A DNA stretch of 64,000 nucleotides from Drosophila persimilis (GCF_003286085.1 NW_020825313.1:4774001-4838000); one strand, 5' to 3'; shown: positions 31,333 through 44,493, counted from the first letter of the stretch. A program made the numbers and translations. Notes: generated by a model not told the origin, from the letters alone.

Positions 31333-33852
31333 GTCGCCTCGGATTCAGGACAAGCCAAGAACCCGAGACGCCTGTGCCCCGTTCCGAGATTACAGTTGCG
31401 ACAAGCATGTAAACGTCCTGTCTGGTAACGTTGGTAACATCGTAATAGTCTTCTACCATCCTCTGAATAATGTCATCCAATCATACAGCTAGGAGGCAGG
31501 TCCGCGGTGAAGGCATGTTTGATTTCCCGCTTACCGGCCCAAAGACAACCCAGCCCAGCTCAGTTGCAGCCGCATATGGTCCCTGTCCGGCAAACAGTCA
31601 CGATCTAATTGGAAATCCCAAATGTCCGTGATCCAGTCCAATGAATATCTTCGTCACTGCGTTTGTGTGGGGCCTAATTGGCAGGCTAGCATTAACGCCT
31701 TAAACATCTCGTCGGTGTAGAGTCAGCATCGGCTTGCTCAGGCTCGAAACGGAATACACGTTTCACAACGCATAGCGAATTGGCTTGCCTGTTCCACGAT
31801 GGTTAGCTCCCTGGAGAATCCACCTCCAAACCACTGAATAGGATCTAGTCATATGAGCACTTCGTAGGCATGAAGAGCATAGTTAATGCCTCCTCACGTA
31901 CCTCCACCTGTCTGGCGGAGAAGCTCCGCTGAAGTCCTTCAGCCTTTAACTGCATGTTGCCCTCCACAGATTGGACAACCTCTGAGACGGCTCTCTTGTT
32001 GCTCGCCGCGGTATTGGTCGATCCCTGCATGTAGCAATCGGCGCCTTGGTTCCCACCCTTCGATGTCCACGATAGTACACACCACGATAGCGCACCACGC
32101 ACTAAAATGCACAATAGTTGGGAAAGGTATAATCGTCACAGCATGCCTTGCCCACTCCACTCGCTTGCTTGTACGGAGTTTGGCCACAAGTTCTTCCAGA
32201 AGTATTGGGTTGCTTAAATGCTGATCTGCCCTCGTTGACTGCAAGAAGGCAGTGAGATTACTCACACGGGTTGCAAAGGGAATAATCTTCGTCAGGCTGT
32301 GCTCCGAAATATTGGGCACCTCTCGTATTCCACTGAGCTGGCTGCGTATAAGCTACTCCGGTCGACCATATCTGAAACACAGCTGCTCCACAACAGCTCT
32401 CACGTTGCTCGGATGAATCAAGAAAGACTTGACACTCTCGCGGTGAAGTGCTTCAGTGCCTTCAACACGCGTTGGTTGTTCTCCAGATTTGTACAGTTGT
32501 ACGCTTGCGTTGTCTCAGTATATGTACAAAGAAAGATCGCCCAACCCTCGGGCTGACCTTCAAAGGCAGATCAGGAAGCTTGCGGGGCATATAGTTTCCA
32601 CTGCTTCCATTTGGTGTCGTCCAGACGTACGATCCAGCTAGTGGCGTCGGCGTCGTGACGTTGCAGATGCCTACACACGGCGGCACGACTCCATGCGCTG
32701 TCTGCGCTGTACTGGTTGCGCAAAATGACATAAAATAGCTGCTACTCGCAAGCAGTGGTGGTCCGCTATAAGATGGCGACTGCTCACTCCGACCCCGTTA
32801 GGTATTACGTGCTCACATTGTTCTGGGCTCTTGCCTCTTATCCTTTCCAGCTCCTGCTCCAACAATGCACTTCTCACCAAGAGATCCAGCAGTAGAGGTG
32901 GCTCGTTCTGTCCAAGTGCGGAAACTCCTGCTGTGGTCGTAAAACTTCTGGTCGTAAAACTACCAAGGTGACCGTAGTGGTTTGGCTAGGAATCAGCGGA
33001 GCCGACGTAACTATTACTTTCGACTTCGGCGGCCTGTTTCCTGCACCACTACTTCCAGATTGCGAAGACGCACTAGTTGTTGTGGTGGATTGCCCATCCA
33101 TTATTCGGTTACTTCTTCTGGGAGAATTTTGCATCCTTCTATTTCCCAGAAGCTCCAGATAATCGACGCTGCCTGCGTCTGCTTTGGATCGCTGCCTGCA
33201 GCCCAGTCCAAATATCCACGCTGGCCGCGTTCCTCTGGGCGCTGCCTGCAGCCCAGCTCAAATCGACGCTGCCTGCATCCCTAGAAATTCTCTAACTGGA
33301 GGTGGTTGACTGCCTGTACTCCAGCGCAAATTGCCCTTGCAGTTCCTTGCCTAGGACTGTGAATAAAATATCATGTCGGTGGTCACGCGGAGATGCCTTT
33401 AACAGCATCAATCAATCGGCAAGAACAGTTATTGTCGCATGCAGCTGCTGCTGCTGGCCCCTGCTGGTTCTGAGCTGCCGCACCGCTGCTAAGCTGTTTT
33501 ATTCTATAAAGTACGTCGATACACAAAAAATTCTTACCGCAGTATGTCCTCCTGCTTTAACCACGAGACAGTGAAACAGTGAAGCTTAAAACCCTGTCGG
33601 CACCTCATGGTAGCTGAAAGTATGCCTGTTCGTTTGTAGCTAGAAATTCACCTTTTATCGATATAAATTAAATACTAGATCTAAAACTACCCCGCCTATA
33701 TCGGTCAATTATCGTCCGACGACACTTACCATACCCTTTTTACGTTTGGTTTGTTCTTTTTCATGGTTTTATATAGTTTATTTTGTATAACTTTCATTTT
33801 ATTGGATATAAAGACTTTTTTAATTGATAGAAAATAAAACTAATCACACTTG
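31333..33852 (-). mobile_element. Decayed Pao-like element and mRpL3 flank, unit 2
   Basis: Early pol frame (31268-31480) and gag blocks (central frame 31939-32319, N-terminal frame 32874-33134). It lacks the 274-bp protease segment, as in unit 1, and has private small losses near 33083 and 33527. The last about 200 bp are the mRpL3 3' flank up to the LOA-like insertion. Confidence 0.7.
31845..33162 (-). pseudogene. Pao-like gag, unit 2, broken
   Basis: Same Gag blocks as the other units. The coil-like block LLEQELERIRGKSPEQ is readable at 32671-32880. Frames remain disconnected. Confidence 0.72.
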
Positions 33853-33935
33853 TATATAATAGTTGAGCTCGTGAGGTGGCTCAAAGGGGGCCTAGCTGAG
33901 GCCACCGGACGGGTCGCAGGTTGCGGATAGCGAAC

Positions 33936-33968
33936 GACCTACCTATATACAGGTCATATAGGTAGGTC
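33936..33968. repeat. 13-bp inverted repeat in element 2 5' UTR
   Basis: GACCTACCTATAT (33936-33948) and its exact reverse complement (33956-33968) with a 7-nt loop. It lies near the start of the element, like the hairpin in element 1, although the sequences differ. Confidence 0.9.
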
Positions 33969-34350
33969 AGCTGCGAATAATCGGACATCCCTAGGGAGAG
34001 TACCGAAAATAAGCAGCCCCGGACAGCCAGCGGGTGTTCGCGAAGTAGCAACACTGACGATGCGCTTGTGGTGCCGCCTCGTATAAGTAGCTCACACACT
34101 CCCCTATCCCTACACACTACCTACCCACATCCCAACCCCCCACATTCAGCTCACACCGGGCCGGACTAAGAGTGTTATTCGACCCGTGCCGAGAGTCAGC
34201 CTGGCTGGGGGCCCGGTATATAAAACTAGCCCAGTCGTTAACGGAGAGCTCAGGGACTTGGCAGCCCCCTGTTCTAAGTATGCCTTATCCGGGCAACGTG
34301 GATCTCTGCCCGGACGGACCGTACCCCTTCTCTGCAGCTCGTGGGAAAAG

Positions 34351-35681
34351 AATGGAAGAATTTAAAAACAAACAAAATGAGTCTGGCACTCCCCAAATGC
34401 CAACAGGGAGCAATCCCAAACAGGGGAAGGCAGCGGCCCAAAGGCCTGGCCCGACCCGCAAATCAGCAGGGAAAACCTGCGCGGCGGAAGATGCTAGGGA
34501 GAGCCCAAAGGGTCCCATCCCGGTGTCGGGGTGGGTGGTGAATTGGCTCCCAAAACCGATACCTTGGCAGAGTGGCTATGCAATCCTGCGGCTGCTCTGC
34601 CTGCTGGTAAAGTGGAGGGGGATGAGTCACCATCTACTAGTGTCAAAGCCAAATCCTTTACATATGCCGACAGAAGGAGTGCTGGCAACATACTCCGTCG
34701 GCAGAACGCAAGCCAGATGTCCAGCCCGACGGACAAATGGATTAAGAAGGTCGAGTGGGCCTCGAAGGTGCTGCCGAACTTTGGCAAGGAAGCACCGAAG
34801 AAGGAAGCCCCTCAGCAAAAAAGGCAGCGCTCGCAAGAGACTCCGGGGCCGACACCGAAGCGCTCCAGAGTGCTGCCTAACGCATCGTTCGCGCAGATTG
34901 CCAGAGAAAGGACGCTGATTGGCGTCCTGTACAAAGGCAGCGTGGACTCCCGGATCCCTAGGAACCAGTGGAATTGGGTGGAAGCGGCACTGGCCGACCG
35001 CTGCTTCGAGCTGCCTGGACCCCCCCCCCCCCCCTCTGCAGAGACATGGGCTGGTACCAGGGCTGCATAAAAATCGTAGCCTGTGAAGATGAGCGCTCCG
35101 TACAGCTGTACAAAGCGGTAGCGCAAGTCGGGGAAGTCTACCCACGGGCGAAGCTCGTCGCTGTAGACTGGAGCGAAGTGCCCAGTAGACCAAGGGCGAG
35201 AGTCTGGGTGCCCGCCTCCATGAAGGAGCCGGAGCGCATCCTAAAAATGATGCAAAGATGCAATCCCCACCTCCCAACAGCGGATTGGAAGGTGGTCAAA
35301 GTTGAGACGACACAGGGCCCCACAAACCAGGCGGTGGTCGTCCTCAACAAAGAGTCGCTGGCCCCGATTGAGGCTGCCAAAGGCGAGCTCAATTTTGGGT
35401 TCAGCTCTGTGACCGTAAAGGTCTACAAGTCGGATGCGGCGGCCGAGGCACGTCCTGTCGACAAGCCAGTCGAGCAGGACGCTGCCTCGGAGATCGAAGC
35501 ACCCGACGAGCACACAGAGATAGACCCAGAGGGCTACTCCACCGATGGCACGCTGAGATGCGACTTCGAGGCGATGTGTTGCCACGAGGAAGGCGAGGAC
35601 GATCCGGATGCCGACATTACAGTGGTGGAGAACACTAAGGATGTCCCTGAGGCTCCTTCAGATCAATCTCCACCACTGTAA
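34351..35681 (+). pseudogene. ORF1 of LOA-like element 2, two frame breaks
   Basis: Starts at the ATG at 34351 (MEEFKNKQNESGTP). It shifts near 34535 to the 34531-35070 frame (ADRRSAGNIL, basic KRQRSQETPGPTPKRSR, LIGVLYKGSVDSRIP) and shifts again at a run of 15 C (35020-35034) to the last frame (GWYQGCIKIVACED, HLPTADWKVV, acidic tail). The block order matches ORF1 of element 1. The role is RNA binding. The C-run makes the last break possibly a length-instability or assembly effect. Confidence 0.78.
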
Positions 35682-38600
35682 AGCAGCATCCGCTGCTCTT
35701 ATACTCCGCCTCGAAGAGAGCGGAGCAGACGTAGCCCTGATCCAGGAACCTTGGATAGTGGGAGACAAGGTTTGTGGATTAGGGTCGAAGGAGTACAAGA
35801 TAATTGTAGCTCAACATGAAGGTAAAACCCGCACCTGCATTCTCGCCAGAAAGCACCTTAATATCTTTCTGCTCCATAATTATAGCGATAGCGACAACAC
35901 GGCGGCAAGCCTAGAGCTGAAAGGGGCACATCTAAGGCTGATGTCGTCCTACATGGCCCATGAGGGAAACGATCCCCCCAACGACCTTGTTCGCAAACTA
36001 GCCAGCGACAGCGAGAGGTCGGACATAGACCTATTAAAGGGTTGCGATGCCAACGCTCACCACACTCAATGGGGGAGCTCGAACACAAATGTAAGGGGTG
36101 AGTCACTTTTCAGCTTCATCCTTAACTCAAATCTATTTATTTGTAATCGGGGCAACGACCCCACTTTTATAATTAAAAATCGACAGGAGGTTATTGACAT
36201 CACCCTAGTGTCTTCCAACCTGTTAGACATAGCCAAGAGTTGGCAAGTCCTTGATGACCACTCCTTCTCTGACCACAGATACATCGAGACCACACTATCC
36301 CTCGAGTGTCCGAAACCTAAGGACTATATTAATCCCAGGAAAGCCAACTGGGAAAAATATAGCTCAGCCCTGGAGGACTTACTCCCCTCCAAAGCACCAT
36401 CATGCCCTGACACAAAAGACGACCTAGATCGCCTAGTGAACAGGTTCACAGAGGCATGCAACAAAGCCTTCGCGGCAGCATGCCCCTCTAGCAAACCTAG
36501 GGGGAAAAAGAAACCCCCCTGGTGGTCAAAACAAATATACATCCTACGTAAAAGCTGCAGGACCCTTTTCAACAGGGCCAAAAGCGCGAACGAGGAGAGC
36601 CACTGGGCAGACTATAAAATCAGTCTGTCACTATATAAAAAGGAAACAAGGAAAGCAAAAAGGGCCTCTTGGCAAAAATTTTGCTCGGAAATTGAGGAAA
36701 CATCAGAGGCCGCAAGGCTTCGCAAGATTCTCTCAAAAACTAACCCCTCGGTAGGGTATCTTAAAAGGAATGACGGCACGTGGACTAACTCCAGTGAGGA
36801 GTCCCTGCACATTCTACTAGACACACATTTTCCAGGGTGCACAACCATCGAGACGGCACATCTTCCAGGAGAGGGACCGGTAACCTCGATGGATCACATC
36901 CTCACAAAACGTAACATAAGCTGGGCAATAAACAGCTTCAACCCGTTCAAATCGCCAGGCCCAGACCAGGTAATCCCGGCCCAACTTCAGAAGGCCGGGG
37001 ATACGGCCATAAACTGGCTACAAGGTATCTTCAGGAAGATACTGGCTGTGGGTACAATCCCGCGAACATGGCTTAAGGCAAAGATAGTCTTCATTCCCAA
37101 AGCTGGGAAAGCCTCGCACTCAGCTGCAAAAGACTTTAGACCAATCAGCCTATCGTCCTCCCTCCTCAAAACCTTTGAGAGACTCGTCGGGCTGCAACTG
37201 AGGACAACTATACACCCTCAGTTGCTGTCGGGCGCACAGCATGCCTACCGGAAAGCAAAATCCACGGAAACGGCTCTTCATGAAGTGCGGTAGAGAAATC
37301 TCTGCATCACAAAGAGTACTCACTCATAGCCTTTCTCGATATTGAGGGAGCTTTCAACAACGTTGTACCGGGTGCCATTACAGAAACAGGGCTGCAAAGT
37401 CGTGGCCTATGCGGATGACGTTGCGATTATTTTCTCGGGGAAATACCCCCAAACACTGTGCGACTTAATGTCCACAAAGCTAGCGCAACTGTCGGATTGG
37501 ACGGAATCGCGCGGTCTGGGAGTAAATCCCTCAAAAACGGAACTCGTATTATTCACAAATAAATACAAGGTCCCGCCCCTCAATCCACCAATACTACAAG
37601 GATGCAGGCTCTCCTTTAGCGACAGTGCCAGTTACTTAGGGTTGGTAATTGACAAGAAGCTTAGCTGGAACCTGAATGTCAAAGACAGAGTGAAGAAGGC
37701 AATGACTGCACTCTATACATGCAAAAAAGCTATTGGGCTAAGATGGGGTATGATCCCAAGCATAGTCCAATGGATATATCAAGCTATAGTTAGACCAATA
37801 CTACTCTACGGAGTTACGGTGTGGTGGCCAGCCCTATCAAAAAGGGCGATCACCAAGCAACTGGGCAAAGTCCAGCGGACTGCCGCCCTATGCATCAGCG
37901 GAGCTCTTCGCACCACCCCAAATGATGCGCTAAATGCCATCCTATGCCTACAGAGCCTTGAACTCGCAGGAAAGGAACGGGCAGAAGCAGCAGCAATACG
38001 TCTAAGAGACTCAGATCAATGGGTGACACAGTGCATAGGTCACTCAGCCATATTAAATAGCAGTACCGTCCCCTCAAAAACAGACTACCAAGTTCCAAGA
38101 GAGTATACAGACACTCCCTTCGACACAATCATCCCTCATAGAGACGAATGGCTCGAGGGACTCCCAGGCCCTGATGGGGCCATAAGCATCTTCACAGATG
38201 GATCAAAGCTGGACGACAGAGTCGGAGGGGGAATCTACTCTGAACAGCTAAACATAAGGCATTCCTTCAGACTCCCAGATCATTGCAGTGTCTTTCAAGC
38301 GGAAGTCATAGCAATCAGGGAGGCACTAGACTGCCTACAAGCGGCTGCCGTCACGGCAACCAAGCTAAACATTTATAGCGACAGCCAGGCTGCGATCAAA
38401 TCGCTAAGCGCGATTTCCTCGAACTCGGCCACCGTGGCAGACTGCCGCAAATCTCTGCACGAGATGGCTCAGCAATTTGCTATTAGCCTAATTTGGGTCC
38501 CGGGCCACCGGGACATCGAGGGCAACTGTATAGCGGACGAGCTGGCCAGATCTGGCACTAAAATCCCCCTTCTCCAAGACAAGGAGGATATCTGTATGCC

Positions 38601-39027
38601 AATGGCCACCTGTAAGCTCATCATAAGGGAGCAATACAAGCGACTAAAAAACGATATGTGGCAAACAGTGCCACGATGTCGCACAACTCGGCAAACATGG
38701 CCGACCATGGACATGAAGCGCACCTCCGAGCTCCTCAAGTTAAGCAGGAAAAGGTGCAGCGTAGTCACACGTTCCCTCACGGGACACTGGCTAATAGGCA
38801 CCCACGCTAACAGGCTGGGGGCCCCACATAACGATTTTTGTCGCAGCTGTAGAGACGAGGAAGAGGAGGAGACAGTGGAACATCTGTTCTGCTCCTGCCC
38901 GGCTCTCAGCAGAAGAAGGCTACAGCACCTGGGCTCAGCCTTTCTACACGACATCTCAGAGATGTCCAAACTATGTCCCAGAAGGATAGCGAACTTTGTG
39001 AGAGCATCTGGATGGGATAATTGCTGA
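35608..39027 (+). pseudogene. ORF2 of LOA-like element 2, RT partly deleted
   Basis: The first frame (35608-37293) has the endonuclease (IQEPWI, CDANAHHTQWGS, SDHRYIE) and RT beginning (DFRPISLSSSLLKTFE). After a frame break at about 37288 a short stretch has AFLDIEGAFNNVVPGAIT. The sequence then jumps straight to GCKVVAYADD. About 100 codons seen in element 1, with the RGTPQGGVLSPLLW motif, are missing. The second frame (37342-39027) keeps YADD, RNase H (TDGSKLDD, QAEVIAI, YSDSQAA, GNCIADELA) and the Cys/His end (CRSCRDE...HLFCSC). Confidence 0.9.
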
Positions 39028-39101
39028 CAGGAAGTCTCACAACGCAGGAAGGAAATGATCCTATGCGGTATCACAACGGGCCGAAACCGGCCTAAGTGTG
39101 A

Positions 39102-39145
39102 CGGGCTCCGAGCGAGCCCGGCAGCCGCCTCAACCTAACCTAACC
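39102..39145 (+). promoter_or_regulatory. 3' end signal of element 2: hairpin plus CCTAA tail
   Basis: CGGGCTC (39102-39108) pairs with GAGCCCG (39114-39120) around a 5-nt loop, followed by GCAGCCGCCT and CAACCTAACCTAACC, then the target repeat. Confidence 0.7.
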
Positions 39146-39553
39146 TATATAATAGTTTCATCCTTAAACTTGTGCATCTGTTCATACCAAATGTCCTCAA
39201 AAGTAGTGTCCACCTCACCGCAAAATTTCGGAAATGGCGGAGCTTGCTTCAGCTTCCGCAGGGGCAAAATCGTATCGTATATATATACGAGGCCACCGGT
39301 AGGTCCAGGCACTGAGCTACCTTGCACCCACATGACATTGTACTTTGCGTTAGTGCGCCAAATTCGCAGGCCTTTAAGAACACGCCAACGATTACCCATA
39401 TGACCAGGCATCTTTGTACCAGGCCAGACACGTCCCTTTTCGCCACCACCTCCAATGTTACCGGGACGGCGATGAGTCTTGGTAACGCCATGTGAAGCAG
39501 GCATGCCCTTGTAGCCGTGTCGCTTGACTAAACCTTGGAAGCCGTGGTCCACG
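39146..39553 (-). pseudogene. mRpL3: mRpL3 last exon, unit 2
   Basis: 135 open codons as in unit 1, with private changes GLVKRHG (L for V) and PPFPKF (K for T). The LOA-like element 2 is inserted exactly at its 3' end, so the frame now closes at a TAG built from the TSD and element edge, and the native 3' UTR is displaced 5.3 kb away (to about 33790-33852). The likely acceptor at 39554 is kept. Gene fragment. Confidence 0.9.
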
Positions 39554-40236
39554 CTATAACGAAAAGCCAGACAAATTAAAAGCTATTAGACCATTCATTA
39601 ATCGAAATATAACTAAAATTCCATTTTAATGTTGCAAAGTTAGATAGTACAGAAAAATTCATCAAGAATTTTGCATTTAAAATGCTAAGCAGGGTTTATT
39701 TATACATAGTTGGCAATCACAGTGACACGAAGCTATCTCTCAGTTCGCAAATATGGTTTCACAGTTTCGTGGTGTATGAGCAAAACTCTTATTTGGGCGA
39801 CACATTGAGAAAAGATCAAATTAGTTTTTGCCCAATTCACTCAAGCAACGACAGATTTTTAGCCTCTTTTGCTACTGTCTTTTACTGGGCAATTTGTCGC
39901 GAACAAACGACAAAGGTGTCTTGACTGAAATGTGTTGACTATTGACGCTTAAAGGAATTAGCAAAAATCAGAAACTTTGCAAATCTATACAAATCTTGTA
40001 TGTGTGTAAAGTGTTGTTAGTGTTGTCGTCTCGACCGGACACAAAAAACATATAACACAAGCGAAGACAGAAAATGTTTTGCTCAGTGAGAGAGCGAGTG
40101 TACGTTGTTTTCTGTTTTGTCAGTGACCAGACCGACCACACAGGAAAAAAGTGTTGACCGTTATTTTCGAGCTCTGATCAAAACACTTTTAATTCATAGT
40201 TTTTGAATTTCTGATTTGTCTTATTTATTATATTTG
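39554..40236. other. Intron-like DNA, unit 2
   Basis: As 19758-20440. At some positions it agrees with unit 0 rather than units 1 and 3 (for example AGTGTTGTCGTCTCG near 40020). No gene seen. Confidence 0.5.
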
Positions 40237-41061
40237 GTAATTGTCGGGTCAAGCAGCTTAAATATTTTAAATTATTGCCAGTGGTGCGGCCCAAGGGAAA
40301 TGCATTTTGGTGTTGTCGTTTCCAATGCCCCCACTGCAAAGATCATTTGCTATCGCATATGCGCATGCAGCGGAATTCTTTCGTCTCCTTATGTCGCAAT
40401 CTCTCGGACTCGGCTTAACAGCGTCCCCGAGCAGCTCTAACGCTCTCGGGCTATCATACTCTCTCGCTCGCGTCTAAGCTAGCTGCATAGGGCCCGGCCA
40501 TTTGTCCCGTCAGCCCTTGCATTTTCAGTCTTGAGCTAATCGTCGCAGCTATTAGATTAACATCCTCGCATCAATCGTTCGCCCAATCATCCCCATATGT
40601 ACATACGCAATAAGTTGGTTTACATATGCAAATAAATTGTGAATTATAAACAGCCTTTCGACTTTCATTAACTTCAAATTGCAACAGTTATTAAAAACGC
40701 TTTAAAAAAGTAGAAAAGTTTTTCTAATGAATTAACCGAAAACTTTGGGTGGCTGTAATTTAAATTATTTATTCGGCGGGGCGAAAAATTGATACGCTCG
40801 ATTTATTTCAATGTTGGCGAACAACTATATTTCCTTCACAATTCAAATCTCTTACTCTAGCTAACGTACGGTGGCAAAGCGGGGCGAATTCGCCAAGAGC
40901 GAGAGAGCGAGCTTTTATTGCGCTCCCGCTTTGCCCTAGCCTAACTTACACTAGACTTCATAATTAAGATCAATAACTAATAATCGCCGCCATGGATGGA
41001 AGGTCACGCAACACCGGCCCCGTTGAACGCATGCATCGGCTTCAACACATTGGGAGCGGCG

Positions 41062-42550
41062 CTAATTTGTATGTATGGCCCGCCGAAAAACCGCTCCAGT
41101 GCTAGTCCTTATTTCGACGACCCTGACCATGCCGTCCTCTCCTGCGTGCGTGGCGATGACCCTCCCCACGAGCCACTCCTGAGGCGGCAGATTGTCCTCG
41201 GCCACGATGACGAGGTCTCCTTCCTCGGGGTTCGGTTGCTGGTGCCATTTGCCCCGAATTTGCACCCCCAGGACATATTCGCGGGACCATCGCTGCCAAA
41301 ACGCTCGCCTGACTGACGAGACAAGTCGCCATCGCCGCAAACAACTGAGACTCTCCTGGTCCGGAGTCCGCAGTGCTGGGGGGGCGATGAGCGACCCGCC
41401 TGTCAGCAGGTGACCGGGTGTTAGGGCCTCGCCATCGCTTGGATCTTGGCTGATGGCTCCCAGCGGCCTCGAGTTCATTATGGCCTCGATTCCGACGAGG
41501 ACTGTGGCGAGCTCTTCGGCGGCTAGGAGCGCGCTGCCTACCGCCCGTAGGAGTAGGCCCTTGGCAGTTTTTACACCTATCTTCCATAGCCCTCCCATGT
41601 GAGGAGCTCGCGGCGGTATGAACGCAAATTCGCATCCGTTTTTTGACGCGAAGTCGCGAATTGTGTCTCCCTGCTCCTTGAGCCTGATCCGCAGAGCGCT
41701 GAGATGGCGGCTCGCTCCGACGAAGTTCGTCCCGTTGTCGCAATGAACGACTTGGGGATATCCTCGGCGCCCGACGAACCTTTGGAAAGCCAACAAAAAA
41801 CAGTCAGTGGTTAGATCGGAAACTATTTCTAGGTGAACCGCCTTGGACGCAAAACAAACAAAAAGCGAAATGTATGACTTGTATCCTTCCGCGAATTTTC
41901 AATGTCGTGTGCACTGGTCCACAAAAATCAACGCCGCAAATTGAAAATGGGCGGAGAGCACGGAGTCGATCTGCGGGTAAATTCCCCATGAGTTGCGTCA
42001 GCAATCGAGGCTTGTATTTAAAACAGCGCATACACGATCGAACTGTCTGACGGCAGACCTCCTGAGCGTTCACTATCCAAACGCTCTGTCGAAGGATGCT
42101 CACAAGTGCTCGTGGGCCGACATGAAAATTCGAATGGTGCAGATGACGAATATAGCTTCGCACGAATGGCGAGCGCTTAGTCAAAAGCAGAGGAAACTTG
42201 GCATCGTATGATATAGGAGCTTTGGCTAGTCGCCCCCCCACTCACAACAACGAAAAGTTGCACCAAGTCCCTGTGTCTTCATGGATGAAAGGGTTCAACC
42301 GCTGAATACTAGGACCAATTGTAGATCCTTTCCTAACCTTTTCGATTTCTCCTTGATACTCGTGATGCTGGACGATTTCGACAATTTTATAAAAGGCTTC
42401 ATTGTATTCGGTCGGTGAGATAGTTTTTTCGAAATTTAGGCTTGGGTCTTTACATTTTCTTATAAAGCGGAACACATACACGAACACTCTAAACAGTTTG
42501 AGGTGTGACGAGAATCCCTCGATGACATCTAACAGCTCCGAACTTCGCAC
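41062..42550 (-). pseudogene. BEL integrase region, unit 2, broken
   Basis: Frames 42242-42550 and 41804-42241 are in phase, separated only by one TGA before VGGRLAKAPI. The second holds the zinc domain (HLHHSNFHVGPRAL, CMRCFKYKP) and the first core aspartate (GVDFCGP). A small deletion near the KIRG block shifts into 41062-41796, which has HCDNGTNF, GGLWKIG and the DUF5641-type tail ending in RRAIHTN. More complete than unit 1. Confidence 0.88.
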
Positions 42551-42655
42551 AGCAGCGGTCAGCCCGACCGCAGTCTTCCTCTTTTCCAGCTGAATATCAT
42601 CGGAGTGTTCGAAATGAGCGTTCTTGGGCCAGTTTTCTTCTTCCTCTTTCAGAAA

Positions 42656-44493
42656 TTATGGTCCTTCGAACCAAATTGACTGAACGATTTCGTCGACGTC
42701 GCAACCTCTTGAGACAATATCTGCTGGGTTCTGTTTCGTGGGTACATGCCGCCACGTAGCATCATCTGACCACTCTTGAATCTCAGCCACTCTATTTGAA
42801 ACGAAAGTCGACAATGGATGAGACCGGATCCAATGAAGAGTTACCTCTGAATCCGACCAATAAACGACTCGTTCAATGGGCACGTTTAATAGGGGCTTGA
42901 TTCTGTGACAGAGATCTGCGAGAAGGTGAGCGGCACATATCTCAAGCCTTGGGAGCGTTTTGGTTTTGAGCGGCGCTACTTTGGATTTCGAAGTCAACAA
43001 TGATATTTTTAAACCTTCTGCAGTTCTGCTACGTATATAGACGCCCGCTCCATAGGCTCTCATGGAGGCGTCAGCAAAGGCATGTATTTGAACCGCTGAC
43101 ATCGGATCGGAATACACAAACCGAGATATGTTAAGCCAAAGCTCCTGCAATAGGATCTTGCCTTTTATAACGATAGGACTTAATAAACCAAGGGGGTCAA
43201 ACAACTTTGATGTCACCGATAGTATGTTCCGTTTTGTCGCTCGGAGACCCATAACTGAATTGTCAATTTTGAACTCAAAGGTAGGTAACCATGAGATTCC
43301 TAACGCCTTTGTCGACTCTGAATTATGGGTTTGGCTGTGCTCTCAGATGCGGTGATCTCGGGTGAGTTTGAAAACCACTTAGTCAACTCAAACCCTGCGG
43401 TCTGAAGAACCTGAGACACTTCGGACTTAATTGCCCTTAGCTCCTCTACGCATGCAGCACCAGTCAACAAGTCATCGACGTAAAAGTCGGACCCAATAAC
43501 GTTAGCAGCTCTAGGGAATGAGAGCTTCGCAGACTCACTCAACCTTTTCAAACACCGGATAGCTAAGAATGGGGCTGGTACAGTCCCATAGGTTACAGTG
43601 TTGAGCTTGTATAATCTCAAGGATTCAGAAGGGTCTCTTCTCCACACTATGAGCTGAAACTGCCGATCCGCTTCGTTCACCATCACTTGGCGATACATCT
43701 TTTTAACATCAGCAGTCAGGGCAAACCTATGCAGACGGAAACGGAGCAGTGTCGAGTATAATTCCTCTTGAATGGTAGGTCCCACCATCAGAATGTCATT
43801 TAAGGCCACCTGTGAGGACGTCTTGGACGAAGCATCGAACACGACTCGGAGCTTGGTATACGTACTTTGGGGCCTCAGAACACACTGATGAGAGATTACG
43901 TAGTGTGGAGTAGAAGGAATCGTATTGTCAGTAGGAGACATATGATCTAAGGAGAGGTACTCTTCCATGAATTCCAAGTACATTTTCTTCAACTCAGGGT
44001 CACGATGCAATCGTCTTTCAAGCGACAAAAACCGCCGTTTCGCAACCTCAAAGGAGTTGCCTAAACAATTTGGATCTGATTTAAACGGGAGCCCTACTTC
44101 GAACCGACCTGATGATAGTACCTGAGTCGTCTTACGATAGTGTTCTTCACATAGCTTGTGCTCAGGTGTGGCAATTTTCTTGGTAGATGGCATTTCTCCC
44201 AGTGACCAAAACTTTTTCAAGGTCCTATCGATGGATACTAGCAACTCTTCACTGCAACTCAAACTGTTTGTCATTTGAGGAGCAGAACTCCTGGAAACAT
44301 ATTTTCCCGACACAACCCAACCAAGAAGGGTTTTCTGAAGAGTTGGAAACCTTGGACCTTGTTTAATTTGACCAACAGCTAATAATTCAAAGAACGATTC
44401 TTCTCCAATTAACATATCTATTCTTTGTGGCTTGTAGCAATAAGGGTCTGCCAGTGGTAGGTTCTCTGGGATTCGCCAGTCAGTCACATTCAC
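42656..44493 (-). pseudogene. BEL RT and RNase H, unit 2, broken
   Basis: RT frame 43300-44493 with YVDD and RNase H frame 42656-43252. It has exactly the same 90-bp, 9-bp and 10-bp losses as unit 1 and the same total length (1838 bp against 1953 bp in unit 3). The 10-bp loss breaks the frame. Confidence 0.9.

Larger units (their letters stand above)
33865..39145 (+). mobile_element. LOA-like non-LTR retrotransposon 2, full length but dead
   Basis: A 5281-bp element with 12-bp target repeats TATATAATAGTT (33853-33864 and 39146-39157). The empty site is visible in units 1 and 3. It runs opposite to the mRpL3 exon and sits on its stop codon. It has a 5' UTR with a hairpin, ORF1 (two frame breaks), ORF2 (frame break plus internal RT deletion) and a 3' hairpin with CAACCTAACCTAACC tail. 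Related to element 1 but clearly a different family. Confidence 0.92.

Noticed and set aside
34172-34918. 248-codon plus frame as an independent gene
   Set aside because: Only its middle is in the ORF1 frame of LOA-like element 2. The start lies in the 5' UTR and the end is a shadow of the next ORF1 frame.
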